A stretch of DNA of 64,000 nucleotides. Origin: Microbacterium sp. SY138 (GTDB taxonomy: Bacteria > Actinomycetota > Actinomycetes > Actinomycetales > Microbacteriaceae). Positions 1 to 8,884 of the stretch are shown piece after piece. The DNA is taken from positions 2,852,001 through 2,916,000 of the forward strand of contig NZ_CP155793.1 in NCBI RefSeq assembly GCF_039729145.1, in the 5' to 3' direction. Each line of letters starts with the position of its first letter. Position 1 is the stretch's first letter. The notes beneath the pieces are model-generated. The model was given only the letters and a program-made list of their open reading frames with translations, was not told the origin of the DNA and ran no database searches. Both the position numbers and the translations under genes were made by a program.

Positions 1-968
1 CCCGAATCCTCGCGCGGGTGCCCGTGGCCGTCGCAGTACGGTTCCAGCATCGCGGCGGTGAAGTTCTCGGCGACGCCGTCCTGCATGATCTTCACGCTGC
101 GCGCCCGGAAGCGGCCGACCGTGCTCTCGTCCCGACGGCGCACGATGTCGTCGATCTGCTCCAGGCCCCGTGATCGATCCCACCACAGGGAGCCGACGAC
201 GCGACCGGTGAGCATCCCGGATGCGGCGGCGGTCCGATAGGCCGGGAGCGGATCGCCCGCATCGCCGTACTCGGTGCCGACGATCGCATCCTGCCAGGCC
301 GTCACCCCGTAGGAGTGCAGGTGGCGCTGCCCCTGCAGGAGCGCCTCGACGAGCCGCTCGGGCGCCTCGGTCGGCAGGAGCCGGTTGACCAGGCCCATCG
401 CGCCCTCGTGCAGCGTGCCGCTGGGGGCACCGGTCGCATCGCGCTCGATCCGCCCGTCCGCGGGGTCGGCCGTCTCGCGGGTGATGCCGGCGAGCGCGAG
501 CGCACGGGAGTTGACCCAGGCACCGTGTCCGTCACGGTTCGGCAGGAACGCCGGGCGATCGGGCACGACGGGGTCGAGGTCCTCTGCCGTCGGTGTGCCT
601 CCGGGGAACGCCGACATCTGCCATCCGCCCCCGAGGATCCACTCGTCGTCCGGGTGCGCGGCCGCATACCGGGCGATCCGGTCGAGGTACTCCTCGCGGG
701 TGGCCAGAGCGGACAGATCGCAGCGGAGCATGTCCAACCCGCCCCACACCGGGTGCACGTGCGCGTCCTGGAAACCGGGCACCAGCAGTCCGCCGGCGAG
801 GTCGATCACCTCGGTCTCCGGCCCGATCAGCGCCGCGACGTCGTGCCCCACCGCGCTGATGAACCCGTCCGTCACGGCGACCGCGTGCGCCGTGGTGCGC
901 GCGGCATCGGCGAGGAACACCCGCCCTCCGCGCACGCCACCCGTGAAGACCAGATCTGCGTATCCCAC
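1..968 (-). CDS. Amidohydrolase family protein (YtcJ-like), C-terminus cut by window edge
   Basis: A metal-dependent hydrolase of the amidohydrolase superfamily, probably a cytoplasmic amide or cyclic-amide hydrolase. About 322 codons are visible and the C-terminus lies beyond base 1. The N-terminal part has the beta-strand core and the metal-binding HxH in DAHVHPVWGG, near residue 73. The later stretch WILGGGWQ and the overall layout match the YtcJ/Amidohydro_3 group, which is usually about 530-550 residues long. I chose the GTG at 966-968. It lies two bases after the stop of the ABC permease, with a G-rich ribosome site inside the end of that gene. It is the last gene of the pot-like operon, so its substrate is probably imported by that transporter. 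The actual substrate cannot be read from sequence. Confidence 0.85.
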   Translation of the reverse strand, partial: MGYADLVFTGGVRGGRVFLADAARTTAHAVAVTDGFISAVGHDVAALIGPETEVIDLAGGLLVPGFQDAHVHPVWGGLDMLRCDLSALATREEYLDRIARYAAAHPDDEWILGGGWQMSAFPGGTPTAEDLDPVVPDRPAFLPNRDGHGAWVNSRALALAGITRETADPADGRIERDATGAPSGTLHEGAMGLVNRLLPTEAPERLVEALLQGQRHLHSYGVTAWQDAIVGTEYGDAGDPLPAYRTAAASGMLTGRVVGSLWWDRSRGLEQIDDIVRRRDESTVGRFRARSVKIMQDGVAENFTAAMLEPYCDGHGHPREDS

Positions 969-970
969 CC

Positions 971-1846
971 TCAACCCCCTGCCATCGTGCGGGCGATCTC
1001 GGTCGCCGAGTCCCCCGCCCTCTTCAGAACCACGGCCACCAGCGCGAGCGCCAACAGCGTGAGCACGAGCATGATCGTCGACACCGCGGCGATCTCCGGA
1101 CGCAAGCCGCTGCGCAGCGCGCTGAGCACGTAGACGGGCCACGGCGTCGTTCCCGACACCTGCACGAACGCCGACACGACCGTGTTGTCGAGGCTCAGCG
1201 TGAACGAGAGCAGGAACCCGGCGAGCACGGCCGGCATCGCGAGCGGCAGCGTGATCTTGAGGAACGTGCGCACGGGCGGCGCGTAGAGGTCGGCCGATGC
1301 CTCCTCCAGGCGGGCGTCGAGCCCGACCAGCCGCGCCCGCACGATGTACGACACGATGGCGATCGAGAACAGCGACTGCCCCACCACGAGTCTCATCGTG
1401 CCGTCGTTGAAGATGCCTATCCCGGCATCCTGCCCGAGGAACACCAGCCACGGCAGCAGCGCGACCGCGTCGACGATCTCGGGCGTGACCGACACGAGCA
1501 GCAGAAGCCCGAGGAACCACCACACCCACCTGCCGGGATTGCGTGCCATCGCGATGCCCGCCAGCGTGCCCAGCGCGGTGGCGAGCAGAGCCGCGAGCAG
1601 ACCGGTGCGCACCGACACGAGCACGGCATCGCGGATCGCGGGCTTGTTCACGATCGCGAGGAACGAGTCGAAGCCGAAGTGGTCCCAGGACACCAGCAGG
1701 CGCCCGACGTTGAACGAGTACGCGATGATCACGAGAATCGGCAGGAACAGGAACAGGAACACCAGCGCCGCCCAGATCGGCAGCACGAAGCGTCCGGCTC
1801 CCCGGCGCACGCGCGGTGCCGTCATGGCGGTCTTCGTATCGGTCAT
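971..1846 (-). CDS. potC: Polyamine-type ABC transporter permease, PotC-like
   Basis: Inner-membrane permease of a spermidine/putrescine-family ABC importer, 291 residues. About six transmembrane helices are visible, the first around residues 20-45 (FVLPIWAALVFLF). The cytoplasmic EAA-type loop for contact with the ATPase is present in the C-terminal half (EEASADLYAPP). The length and the hydrophobic C-terminal part fit PotC/YdcV. The ATG at 1844-1846 overlaps the stop of the preceding permease by four bases (ATGA), indicating translational coupling. It pairs with PotB to form the channel. 'Polyamine' is a family-level label; the substrate could be another amine or a small peptide-like compound. 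Confidence 0.9.
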   Translation of the reverse strand: MTDTKTAMTAPRVRRGAGRFVLPIWAALVFLFLFLPILVIIAYSFNVGRLLVSWDHFGFDSFLAIVNKPAIRDAVLVSVRTGLLAALLATALGTLAGIAMARNPGRWVWWFLGLLLLVSVTPEIVDAVALLPWLVFLGQDAGIGIFNDGTMRLVVGQSLFSIAIVSYIVRARLVGLDARLEEASADLYAPPVRTFLKITLPLAMPAVLAGFLLSFTLSLDNTVVSAFVQVSGTTPWPVYVLSALRSGLRPEIAAVSTIMLVLTLLALALVAVVLKRAGDSATEIARTMAGG

Positions 1847-2727
1847 GATCCCTCCCCCAGGACGAGTCGGTTGCGTTGTCTGAGCGGCAGGGTCAGGAGC
1901 CAGAGGAGTCCGGCCGCGACCGCGATCGAGAGCATGATGACGATGATCAGCAGCACGGCCATCGCCGAGCCCAATGCCCAGTTCTGCGCGGTCTGGAACT
2001 GGCTCGCCACCACCTGCCCGATCATGTTGCCCTTCGCTCCGCCCAGCACGGTGGCGGTGATGTAGTCGCCCATCAGCGGGATGTACACCAGGAGCACGCC
2101 GGCGATGATGCCGGGTCGGGCCAGCGGCACCGTCACCCGCAGGAAGGTCGTGATGCTGTTCGCGCCCAGGTCCTTGCTCGCCTCGCGCAGCGGTCCCGAC
2201 ACCCGGTCGAAGGCGACGAACAGCGGCAGGATCATCAGCGGCAGGTAGTTGTAGACGACGCCGAGGAGCACGGCGCCGCGCGAGTACAGCAGGTCGAGCG
2301 GACCGGGGATGACCCCGACCCCCTGCAGCAGCTGCGAGAGCCAGCCCTCGGGCGCGAGGATCACCTGCCAGCCGATGGTACGCACCAGGAAGTTGGTCCA
2401 GAACGGCACCATCACCAGCGCGAGAAGCAACCCCCGCTTCGAGGGCGGTGCCTTCACCGCGATCCAGTACGCGACCGGCCCGCCGATCACGAGGCACAGG
2501 GCCGTGCCCAGGATGCCGATCCACAGCGTGTTCAGGAACGTGCTGAAGAAGGTCGGCGAGAGCGCCTCGAGGTAGCGGTCGAACGAGAGGTGGTCGAGCG
2601 CATGCGTGGCGAAGATGCTCGGCTTGTATCCGAAGCTGAACACGATCACCATGAAGATCGGGGCGACGAAGAAGACGAGCAACCACACCCAGGCCGGGAT
2701 GGCGAGACCGAACTTGAGCTTAGGCAC
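1843..2727 (-). CDS. potB: Polyamine-type ABC transporter permease, PotB-like
   Basis: First permease subunit of the ABC importer, 294 residues. It opens with a short cytoplasmic leader and a hydrophobic helix (IPAWVWLLVFFVAPIF), followed by about five more membrane segments. The EAA loop is recognisable as REASKDLGAN, around residues 180-190. The start is a GTG at 2725-2727 that lies inside the last codons of the substrate-binding protein gene (8-base overlap). The stop overlaps the next permease. Tight overlaps along the whole set show one transcript and coordinated subunit production. Confidence 0.9.
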   Translation of the reverse strand: MPKLKFGLAIPAWVWLLVFFVAPIFMVIVFSFGYKPSIFATHALDHLSFDRYLEALSPTFFSTFLNTLWIGILGTALCLVIGGPVAYWIAVKAPPSKRGLLLALVMVPFWTNFLVRTIGWQVILAPEGWLSQLLQGVGVIPGPLDLLYSRGAVLLGVVYNYLPLMILPLFVAFDRVSGPLREASKDLGANSITTFLRVTVPLARPGIIAGVLLVYIPLMGDYITATVLGGAKGNMIGQVVASQFQTAQNWALGSAMAVLLIIVIMLSIAVAAGLLWLLTLPLRQRNRLVLGEGS

Positions 2728-3898
2728 CGGCAGCCGCCTTCATCGAGTTCCAGATCGAGACGACGCGGTCCTGTGCGTCCGTCAGCTTGCCCTCGTGCAT
2801 CGTGGCCACCTGCTCCTCGTCGAAGAACACCATGTCGAGCCGTTCCAGCCCCGCGGCCTCCGCCTCCTCCCGGATCCCCGAGATGCCGGTGTCGTAGCCG
2901 ATGTAGTCGACCTGTGCGAGCTGCACGTCGGGCTGCAGCACGAAGTCGATGAACGCGTGCGCCGCCTCGGGGTGCGGGGCACCGGCGGCGATCGCCCAGT
3001 TGTCCATCCACAGCTCGGTCGCGGGGCTCCCCAGCACCCACTGCCACCGATCGGGGTCGTCGGACTCGAAGATGCCGAGCCTCGCGTCGCCGTTGTAGGA
3101 CTGCAGCAGCGCGTGCGAGGCCTGCGGGATCGACGAACCTCCCGGGTACGAGTCGAACGCCGAGATGTGCGGCGCGAGGTCCTTCACCAGGAACTTCTCG
3201 ACGGCGTCGAGGTCGTCCGGGTCCGTGGTGGTCCAGTCGATACCGTTCGCCCAGAAGTAGATGCCGAGCAGCGGCGCCGGATCGTCGAGCACCGAGGTCG
3301 AACCGGAGGCCTCATTCTGTGCGGCGTCGATGAAGTCGTTCCAGGTCGTGAGCTCTCGGGAGATCACCCTCTTGTCGTACACGAAACCGGTCGTCCCCCA
3401 TGCCTTGCACACGGAGTACTCGTTGCCCGGATCCCACGAGCGCCCGCGGAACTCCGGCGCCACGTGCTTCATGTTCGGCAACAGGTCGAGGTTGAACTTC
3501 TGCAGGAGGCCGTTCTCGGCCATCGGTCCGACGAAGACGCCGGTCGGCACCACGATGTCGTAGCCCGAGGTGCCCCGCGCCGCGACGAGCTTGGCGATCA
3601 GCTCTTCGTTCGAGTTGAAGGCGTCGAGCACGATGCGCGGGCCGCTCTCGGCTGTGAACTGCTCGAGCACTTCCGGCGCGTCGTAGTCGCCCCAGCTGTA
3701 GATCGAGAGCTTGTCCTCGAGCGGTCCCCCCTTGGCGTGCACGGCCGCGGCGTTCTGGCCCGGTGCGCACGCGCTGAGCACGACCGCGCCGCCCGCCATG
3801 ATGGCGGTGGCGAGGAAGCCGCGCCTGGTCAGCTCGGTGCGGATCACCCGCGCGGCGCTCCGGTGCGCGAGCACCCGCACCGGAGGCGTGCCGGTCAC
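2720..3898 (-). CDS. potD: Polyamine-type ABC transporter substrate-binding lipoprotein, PotD-like
   Basis: Extracytoplasmic solute-binding protein, 392 residues, of the spermidine/putrescine-binding family (PotD/PotF). The N-terminus has a twin-arginine motif (TRRGFL) followed by a hydrophobic stretch and a lipobox (VVLSAC), so it is probably a Tat-exported lipoprotein tethered to the membrane. The mature part begins with the family-typical phrase LSIYSWGDY. I chose the GTG at 3896-3898, which overlaps the ATPase stop as GTGA. An upstream in-frame ATG near 3994 would lie deep inside the ATPase gene. It captures the ligand for PotB/PotC. The ligand is likely a polyamine or related amine, but that is inferred from the family only. 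Confidence 0.9.
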   Translation of the reverse strand: MTGTPPVRVLAHRSAARVIRTELTRRGFLATAIMAGGAVVLSACAPGQNAAAVHAKGGPLEDKLSIYSWGDYDAPEVLEQFTAESGPRIVLDAFNSNEELIAKLVAARGTSGYDIVVPTGVFVGPMAENGLLQKFNLDLLPNMKHVAPEFRGRSWDPGNEYSVCKAWGTTGFVYDKRVISRELTTWNDFIDAAQNEASGSTSVLDDPAPLLGIYFWANGIDWTTTDPDDLDAVEKFLVKDLAPHISAFDSYPGGSSIPQASHALLQSYNGDARLGIFESDDPDRWQWVLGSPATELWMDNWAIAAGAPHPEAAHAFIDFVLQPDVQLAQVDYIGYDTGISGIREEAEAAGLERLDMVFFDEEQVATMHEGKLTDAQDRVVSIWNSMKAAAGA

Positions 3899-5055
3899 CG
3901 GCCGCCGTCCTTGGGCAGGGTGATCACGTGCGTCGCCGTCGTGGGGATGCCGTCCGCGGCGAACAGCCGTGCATCCGCGGAACTCCAGACGCAACGGACC
4001 TCGTCGTCGACTCCCACCTCCGGCGCCGTGGGCGCCGGCATGCGCGAGAGGAACGTGGCATCCTCGCCGATGCGCACCGCGACCTGCAGGGTCTCGCCGA
4101 GATGCGAGACCCCGAGCACACGACCGCGGACCCCTGCACCCTCGCCCTGTTCCAGGCGGACGTACTCGGGCCGGATCGCAGCGACCGCCGGCTGACCGGC
4201 GGCGACCCGCTCGCCACCCCAGCGACCGGCGATCACGCCGATCGCCGTGTCGACGGCCTCACCGTCGGCACGCACCGTGCCGTGCACGAAGTTCTGCTGC
4301 CCGATGAACGAGGCGACGTAGGCCGACGCGGGCTCCGCATAGATGGCCGCGGGCGCATCGAGCTGTTCGATCCGCCCGGCCCGCATCACCGCGATCCGGT
4401 CGCTCATCGACAGCGCCTCGGCCTGATCGTGCGTGACGAACACGAAAGTCGTACCGAGGCGGGCCTGCAGGAGCTTGAGCTCGAGCTGCATCTCCTCACG
4501 CAGCTGACGGTCCAGCGCCGCGAGCGGCTCATCCAGCAGGAGCACGCTCGGCCGGTTGATGAGCGCCCGCGACAGCGCGATCCGCTGCTGCTGGCCGCCG
4601 GAGAGCTGCGTCGGCTTGCGATCGGCGAACGCCCGCAGCTGCACCATGTCGAGCGCTTCGCTCACCCGCTCCCGCTGCTCGGCTTTGGGAACGCGCCGTT
4701 GCTGCAGACCGTAGGCGACGTTCTCGGCGACCGTGAGGTGCGGGAACAGGGCGTAGGCCTGGAAGACGGTGTTGACCTCGCGCCGATAGGGCGGCAGGTT
4801 CAGGACACTGCGGCCGGAGATGAGGATGTCCCCGGCATCCGGATACTCGAAGCCCGCGATCATACGCAGCGTGGTCGTCTTCCCACAGCCCGACGGACCG
4901 AGGAGCGAGAGGAACTCGCCCGGTTGCACGTCGAGACTCAGGTCGTCGACCGCGATGGCGGTGCCGTACCGCTTGGTCACGCCATCGATGCGGACCGCAC
5001 CGGTGACGGTGGGTGCGTCGAGTGTCGCCGTCGACGTTCGGGTGGTGTCGGGCAT
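3895..5055 (-). CDS. potA: Polyamine-type ABC transporter ATP-binding protein, PotA-like
   Basis: ATPase of the importer, 386 residues. Walker A is GPSGCGKTT (residues 53-61), the ABC signature is LSGGQQQ (150-156), and Walker B is LLLDEP (171-176) followed by the D-loop. The C-terminal 100 residues form the TOBE regulatory domain typical of PotA and other MalK-like ATPases. It is the first gene of an operon reading potA-potD-potB-potC-amidohydrolase. The start ATG at 5055 follows a GGGGAGG-type ribosome site. Upstream lies a 137-base gap containing a perfect inverted repeat (5138-5166), the likely control site of the operon. Confidence 0.93.
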   Translation of the reverse strand: MPDTTRTSTATLDAPTVTGAVRIDGVTKRYGTAIAVDDLSLDVQPGEFLSLLGPSGCGKTTTLRMIAGFEYPDAGDILISGRSVLNLPPYRREVNTVFQAYALFPHLTVAENVAYGLQQRRVPKAEQRERVSEALDMVQLRAFADRKPTQLSGGQQQRIALSRALINRPSVLLLDEPLAALDRQLREEMQLELKLLQARLGTTFVFVTHDQAEALSMSDRIAVMRAGRIEQLDAPAAIYAEPASAYVASFIGQQNFVHGTVRADGEAVDTAIGVIAGRWGGERVAAGQPAVAAIRPEYVRLEQGEGAGVRGRVLGVSHLGETLQVAVRIGEDATFLSRMPAPTAPEVGVDDEVRCVWSSADARLFAADGIPTTATHVITLPKDGGR

Positions 5056-5137
5056 GGAGCCTCCCCATTGAGATTCGCTTGCCGCGAGTCTGACACAGGA
5101 AAGTCGCCAGGTATAGCGAAATCGGAAGTCTCTTGAT

Positions 5138-5166
5138 CGATTCGCAACGATATCCGTTGCGAATCG
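5138..5166. promoter_or_regulatory. Perfect 12-bp inverted repeat upstream of potA, candidate operator
   Basis: The arms CGATTCGCAACG and CGTTGCGAATCG match without error around a 5-base spacer (ATATC). The repeat sits between the potA start (5055) and the end of the FadR-type regulator gene (5193). No T-run follows on either strand, so an operator is likelier than a terminator. The half-site GATTCGC recurs imperfectly at about 5071. The adjacent FadR-type regulator is the obvious candidate ligand, but no family consensus proves it. Confidence 0.6.
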
Positions 5167-5192
5167 TCGAAGTCGCGACCGATTAGCGCTGA

Positions 5193-5921
5193 TCAGATGA
5201 GGAAGCCGCGCAACAACGCCTCGGATCCGGCGAGGTGATCGCGCATTGCGGCCTCGGCCGCATCCGGGCGTCCGGCGAGGATCGCCGAGACGATGCCCTC
5301 GTGCTGCGCGCCCGAGTGCTGGATATTGCGCGGCATCAGCGGGAAGGTGTCGAGCCAGGCGTTCACATCCGCCCTGTTCTCGGCGACCAGAGCGACGAGC
5401 GAGGGGATGCCCGCGGCCTCGGCGATCGACAGGTGCAGCAAAGTGTCCAGGCGCCGGTATTCATCCGGCCCGGCCGGCAGAGCCGCCTCGTGCCGCGCCC
5501 AGAGGTCGGCGCGCGTCGCGGCGTCGAGCGATCGGCTCGCCGCGGCACGCACGGCACCGGTCTCGAGCACCAGGCGCAGCCCGAGCACATCGTCGATCTC
5601 CTCCGCGGTCACGGTGCCCGACACGGTCGGGTGCGGCAGCGGATCGGCGACGAACGTCCCTCCGTACCGGCCGCGCCGTGGGAGCAGGTAGCCGGTGTCC
5701 GCGAGTTCGCGGATCGCCTCGCGCACGGTGTCGCGACTGACCCCGAACGATGCCGCGAGCTCGCGCTCGGGCGGCAGCGATTCCCCCGGAGCGACGACGC
5801 CGAGACGGATCGTCTGCACGAGCCGGGCGACCGTGTCCTCCAGGGCGTTGCCGCGCCGCAACGGCCGGTAGACCGCTCTGCGCACCTCGACGAGGTCGCC
5901 GTCGTGGGGGTGCTCGCTCAT
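5193..5921 (-). CDS. FadR-type GntR family transcriptional regulator
   Basis: DNA-binding regulator of 242 residues. It has an N-terminal winged helix-turn-helix of the GntR family (LPPERELAASFGVSRDTVREA, split here as two adjoining phrases around residues 44-65). An all-helical FCD ligand-binding domain follows in the C-terminal two thirds (LRLVLETGAVRAAA and later HEGIVSAI-type segments), as in the FadR/VanR subfamily. It is the last gene of the ligase-hydrolase-dehydrogenase-SDR unit (33 bases after the SDR) and is followed by the inverted repeat upstream of potA. It probably controls both the catabolic genes and the importer, responding to a carboxylate or gamma-glutamyl intermediate. This is inference from position. 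Confidence 0.88.
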   Translation of the reverse strand: MSEHPHDGDLVEVRRAVYRPLRRGNALEDTVARLVQTIRLGVVAPGESLPPERELAASFGVSRDTVREAIRELADTGYLLPRRGRYGGTFVADPLPHPTVSGTVTAEEIDDVLGLRLVLETGAVRAAASRSLDAATRADLWARHEAALPAGPDEYRRLDTLLHLSIAEAAGIPSLVALVAENRADVNAWLDTFPLMPRNIQHSGAQHEGIVSAILAGRPDAAEAAMRDHLAGSEALLRGFLI

Positions 5922-5954
5922 GCCTTCACCCTGTCACAGCGAGGTGAGGGTCGC

Positions 5955-6734
5955 TCACAGCGGGGTGACGTAGGCGTTCGTGATCCCGCCGTCGACGACG
6001 AAGGCGCTCGCCGTGATGAACGACGAGTCGTCCGAGGCGAGGAAGGCGACCGCCGCTGCGAGCTCCGTCGGCTCGGCGAAGCGTCCCATCGGCACATGCA
6101 CGAGACGCCGCTGCGCCCGCTCCGGATCCTTCGCGAACAGCTCCTGCAGCAGCGGGGTGTTCACCGGTCCGGGGCACAGCGCGTTCACCCGCACTCCTTG
6201 GCGCGCGAACTGCACCCCCAGCTCGCGGGACATCGCCAGCACGCCGCCCTTCGACGCGGTGTAGCTGATCTGCGAGGTCGCCGAACCGAGCAGCGCGACG
6301 AAGGAGGCGGTGTTGATGATCGACCCGCGTCCCGCCGGCACCATGTGACGCAGCGCGGCGCGGCTGCACAGGTACACGCTCTTGAGGTTCACGTCCTGCA
6401 CCCGATCCCACGCCGGGAGCTCGGTCGTCTCGATCGAGTCGTCGTCCGCCGGCGAGATGCCCGCATTGTTGAAGGCGATGTCGATACGTCCGAACTCCTC
6501 GGCGACGCCGTCGAACAGCGCATTGACCAGGTCTTCGTCGGCGACGTCGACCCGGCGGAACACCCCACCCACCTCGGCAGCCGCCGTCTCGCCCGTGGCC
6601 GGATCGACGTCGGCGATCACGACGAACGCACCCTCCGCTGCGAAGCGCTGCGCGGTGGCGAACCCGATTCCGCTCGCGCCACCGGTGATGATGGCGACGC
6701 GGTCCTTCAGTCGCTGGGTCAGATCGATGCTCAT
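5955..6734 (-). CDS. Short-chain dehydrogenase/reductase (SDR)
   Basis: Classical SDR of 259 residues. The NAD(P)-binding motif TGGASGIG is at residues 17-24 and the structural NNAG at 89-92. The catalytic Ser144, Tyr158 and Lys162 (YTASK) are all present, as is the PGPVNTP motif. The Asp at the end of the second strand (ADVD, residues 41-44) suggests NAD rather than NADP. In this gene set it sits after the aldehyde dehydrogenase and could oxidise an alcohol, for example gamma-glutamylethanolamide, to the aldehyde that the next enzyme uses. Many SDRs of this type are annotated FabG, but the neighbourhood argues against fatty acid synthesis. Confidence 0.85.
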   Translation of the reverse strand: MSIDLTQRLKDRVAIITGGASGIGFATAQRFAAEGAFVVIADVDPATGETAAAEVGGVFRRVDVADEDLVNALFDGVAEEFGRIDIAFNNAGISPADDDSIETTELPAWDRVQDVNLKSVYLCSRAALRHMVPAGRGSIINTASFVALLGSATSQISYTASKGGVLAMSRELGVQFARQGVRVNALCPGPVNTPLLQELFAKDPERAQRRLVHVPMGRFAEPTELAAAVAFLASDDSSFITASAFVVDGGITNAYVTPL

Positions 6735-6773
6735 GTGGGTTCTCCGTTCCGGATGGGGTGGGTTGCGCGACGA

Positions 6774-8135
6774 TCAGGATTCATCGGTCGCGAAGAAGAC
6801 GTTCTTGGTCTCGGTGAAGTGCTCCGCGGCGTCCGGCCCGAGCTCGCGCCCCAGCCCCGACGCCTTCATGCCGCCGAAGGGCGTGGAGTACCGCACCGAG
6901 GAGTGAGAGTTCACCGACAGCACGCCGCTGCGCACACCACGCGCGACACGCACCCCGCGCCCGAGGCTCTCGGTCCACACCGAGCCGGCGAGACCATAGG
7001 CCGTGTCGTTCGCCAGGCGGATCGCGTCGGCCTCGTCTTCGAAGGGCATCACCGCGAGGACGGGACCGAACACCTCCTGCTGGGCGATGCGGTCGGCGGG
7101 AGCCGCGAGCACGACGGCCGGCGCGAACCAGAAGCCGTCTCCCTCGGGCGCGCTCCCGCGGAACGCGATGTCGGCGCCGTCGAGGAACGAGGCGACGGTG
7201 TCGCGGTGCCCCGCCGAGATGAGCGGCCCCATGTCGGTGTCCTCACGCGCGGGGTCGCCCACGCGCCACGCGGTCACGGCCGGTTCGAGCAGCTCGAGGA
7301 AGCGGTCGTACACCGAGCGCTGCACCAGGAGCCGACTGCGTGCGCAGCAGTCCTGGCCGGCGTTGTCGAACACCGAGCCCGGGACTCCCGCCGCCGCGCG
7401 TTCGAGGTCGGCATCGGCGAAGACGATGTTCGCGCTCTTGCCGCCGAGCTCGAGCGTCACGGGCTTGAGCGCCCTGGCGCATCCGGCGGCGACCTCGATC
7501 CCGACCTCGGTCGAGCCCGTGAAGACCACCTTGCGCACATCCGGATGCTCGACCAGGCGCTGACCGACGACGGAGCCCGAGCCCGTGACGACCTGGAACA
7601 GCCCCTCGGGGAGCCCCGCCTCGAGCGCGAGCTCGCCCAGGCGGATCGCGGTGAGCGGTGTGAGCTCGGCCGGCTTCAGCACCACGGCATTGCCAGCGGC
7701 GAGCGCCGGCGCGAACGCCCAGGACGCGATCGTCATGGGGAAGTTCCACGGCACGATGACGCCGATCACGCCGTAGGGGTCGTGGAAGGTGACGTCGAGG
7801 CCACCGGCCACCGGGATCTGACGCCCGGACAGCCGCTCCGGGTCGGCGGAGTAGTAGTTGAGCACCTGGGCCACGTGGCCGGCTTCCCACCGGGCCGAGC
7901 CGATCGGATGCCCCGAGTTGAGCACCTCCAGCTGTGCCAGCTCCTCGACCACGCCCTCGACCGCACGGGCGAACGACCGGAGGACATCGGCTCGCGCGAC
8001 CGGGGCGAGCGCCGCCCATCGGCGCTGAGCAGCGACGGCGCGGGCGATCGCGGCATCGGTCTCGGCGGCATCGGCACGGGCGACGTCGCGGATCGCTTTC
8101 CCGGTCGACGGGTTGATGACTGTGAACGCGCTCAT
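6774..8135 (-). CDS. Aldehyde dehydrogenase family protein
   Basis: NAD(P)-dependent aldehyde dehydrogenase, 453 residues. The oxyanion-site Asn lies in PWNFPMT (near residue 130), the general-base Glu229 in LELGGKS, and the nucleophile Cys263 in NAGQDCCA. The cofactor phrase FTGSTEVG is near 205. All catalytic residues are in place. The ATG at 8133-8135 overlaps the stop of the gamma-glutamyl hydrolase gene (ATGA). In the pathway suggested by the neighbours it would convert a gamma-glutamyl aldehyde to the acid before hydrolysis, as PuuC does for putrescine. The exact aldehyde is not shown by sequence. Confidence 0.92.
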   Translation of the reverse strand: MSAFTVINPSTGKAIRDVARADAAETDAAIARAVAAQRRWAALAPVARADVLRSFARAVEGVVEELAQLEVLNSGHPIGSARWEAGHVAQVLNYYSADPERLSGRQIPVAGGLDVTFHDPYGVIGVIVPWNFPMTIASWAFAPALAAGNAVVLKPAELTPLTAIRLGELALEAGLPEGLFQVVTGSGSVVGQRLVEHPDVRKVVFTGSTEVGIEVAAGCARALKPVTLELGGKSANIVFADADLERAAAGVPGSVFDNAGQDCCARSRLLVQRSVYDRFLELLEPAVTAWRVGDPAREDTDMGPLISAGHRDTVASFLDGADIAFRGSAPEGDGFWFAPAVVLAAPADRIAQQEVFGPVLAVMPFEDEADAIRLANDTAYGLAGSVWTESLGRGVRVARGVRSGVLSVNSHSSVRYSTPFGGMKASGLGRELGPDAAEHFTETKNVFFATDES

Positions 8136-8884
8136 CGGGCGCCCTCCTTCCGCCGCGCGGCGAGCGCACGAGCCTGTGAGACGAGATCGGCGAAGAGGCG
8201 CCGGTCGTCGGCGTTCTCCTCCGGATGCCATTGGATGCCGACGATGTGGCCGGCCGAGGTGTCGACGAACGCCTGCACGAGTCCGTCGTCGGAGTGCGCA
8301 GCCGCGATCAGCCCTTCCCCGAGGCGATCGATGCCCTGGTGGTGGTAGCTGTGCACGCGCACGCCGCCCGCACCGAGCACCTCGGCGAGCGTGGTGTCGC
8401 CCGAGACCTCGATGTCGTTCTCGGCGAAGATGCCGCCGCCGAGGCGGTACCGCTCGGTGCCGAGCGATTCGGGTAGATGCTGCTGGAGTGTGCCTCCCCG
8501 TGCCACGTTGACGAGCTGCAGCCCTCGGCAGATCGCGAGCACCGGGATGCGTCGTCGCTCGGCCGCACGGAACAGCGCCAGCTCCCACGCGTCGCGGTCC
8601 ACGCGTGCGGGATCGGTGAGCGGATGCCGCTCCTCGCCGTAGAGCTCGGGGGCGACATCCGCACCTCCGGAGAGGATCAGGCCGTCCATGCCGGCGATGG
8701 CGGCCTCCGCCGACGCCGGGTCCTGTGGCGGCAGCAGCAGCGCGATGCCGCCGGCATCCGTCACCCCGGTCAGATACTGCTCGGGCAGGAACGCCGCCCG
8801 CACATCCCACACCCCCTGCTGCGCCCGCTCGAGATAGGTCGTGACACCGATCAGCGGGGCCAGGTCAGAGCCGCTCGAAACCAC
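8132..8884 (-). CDS. Gamma-glutamyl-gamma-aminobutyrate hydrolase family protein (PuuD-like, class I GATase)
   Basis: Peptidase C26/class I glutamine amidotransferase fold, 250 residues. The nucleophile is Cys119 in ICRGLQ, with the catalytic His220 and Glu222 in QWHPEE. The substrate-pocket phrase LSGGADVAPELYG (residues 71-83) is diagnostic of the PuuD group. It would release glutamate from a gamma-glutamylated product such as gamma-glutamyl-GABA or gamma-glutamylglycine. The GTG start at 8882-8884 lies 20 bases inside the ligase gene and the stop overlaps the aldehyde dehydrogenase start, so it is translated from the same message. Confidence 0.9.
   Translation of the reverse strand: MVSSGSDLAPLIGVTTYLERAQQGVWDVRAAFLPEQYLTGVTDAGGIALLLPPQDPASAEAAIAGMDGLILSGGADVAPELYGEERHPLTDPARVDRDAWELALFRAAERRRIPVLAICRGLQLVNVARGGTLQQHLPESLGTERYRLGGGIFAENDIEVSGDTTLAEVLGAGGVRVHSYHHQGIDRLGEGLIAAAHSDDGLVQAFVDTSAGHIVGIQWHPEENADDRRLFADLVSQARALAARRKEGAR

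Noticed and set aside
5235..8348. 1037-codon open frame on the plus strand across regulator, SDR and dehydrogenase genes
   Set aside because: It is antisense to four genes with complete motifs. High GC at third positions keeps the opposite strand open. Its translation has no recognisable domain.
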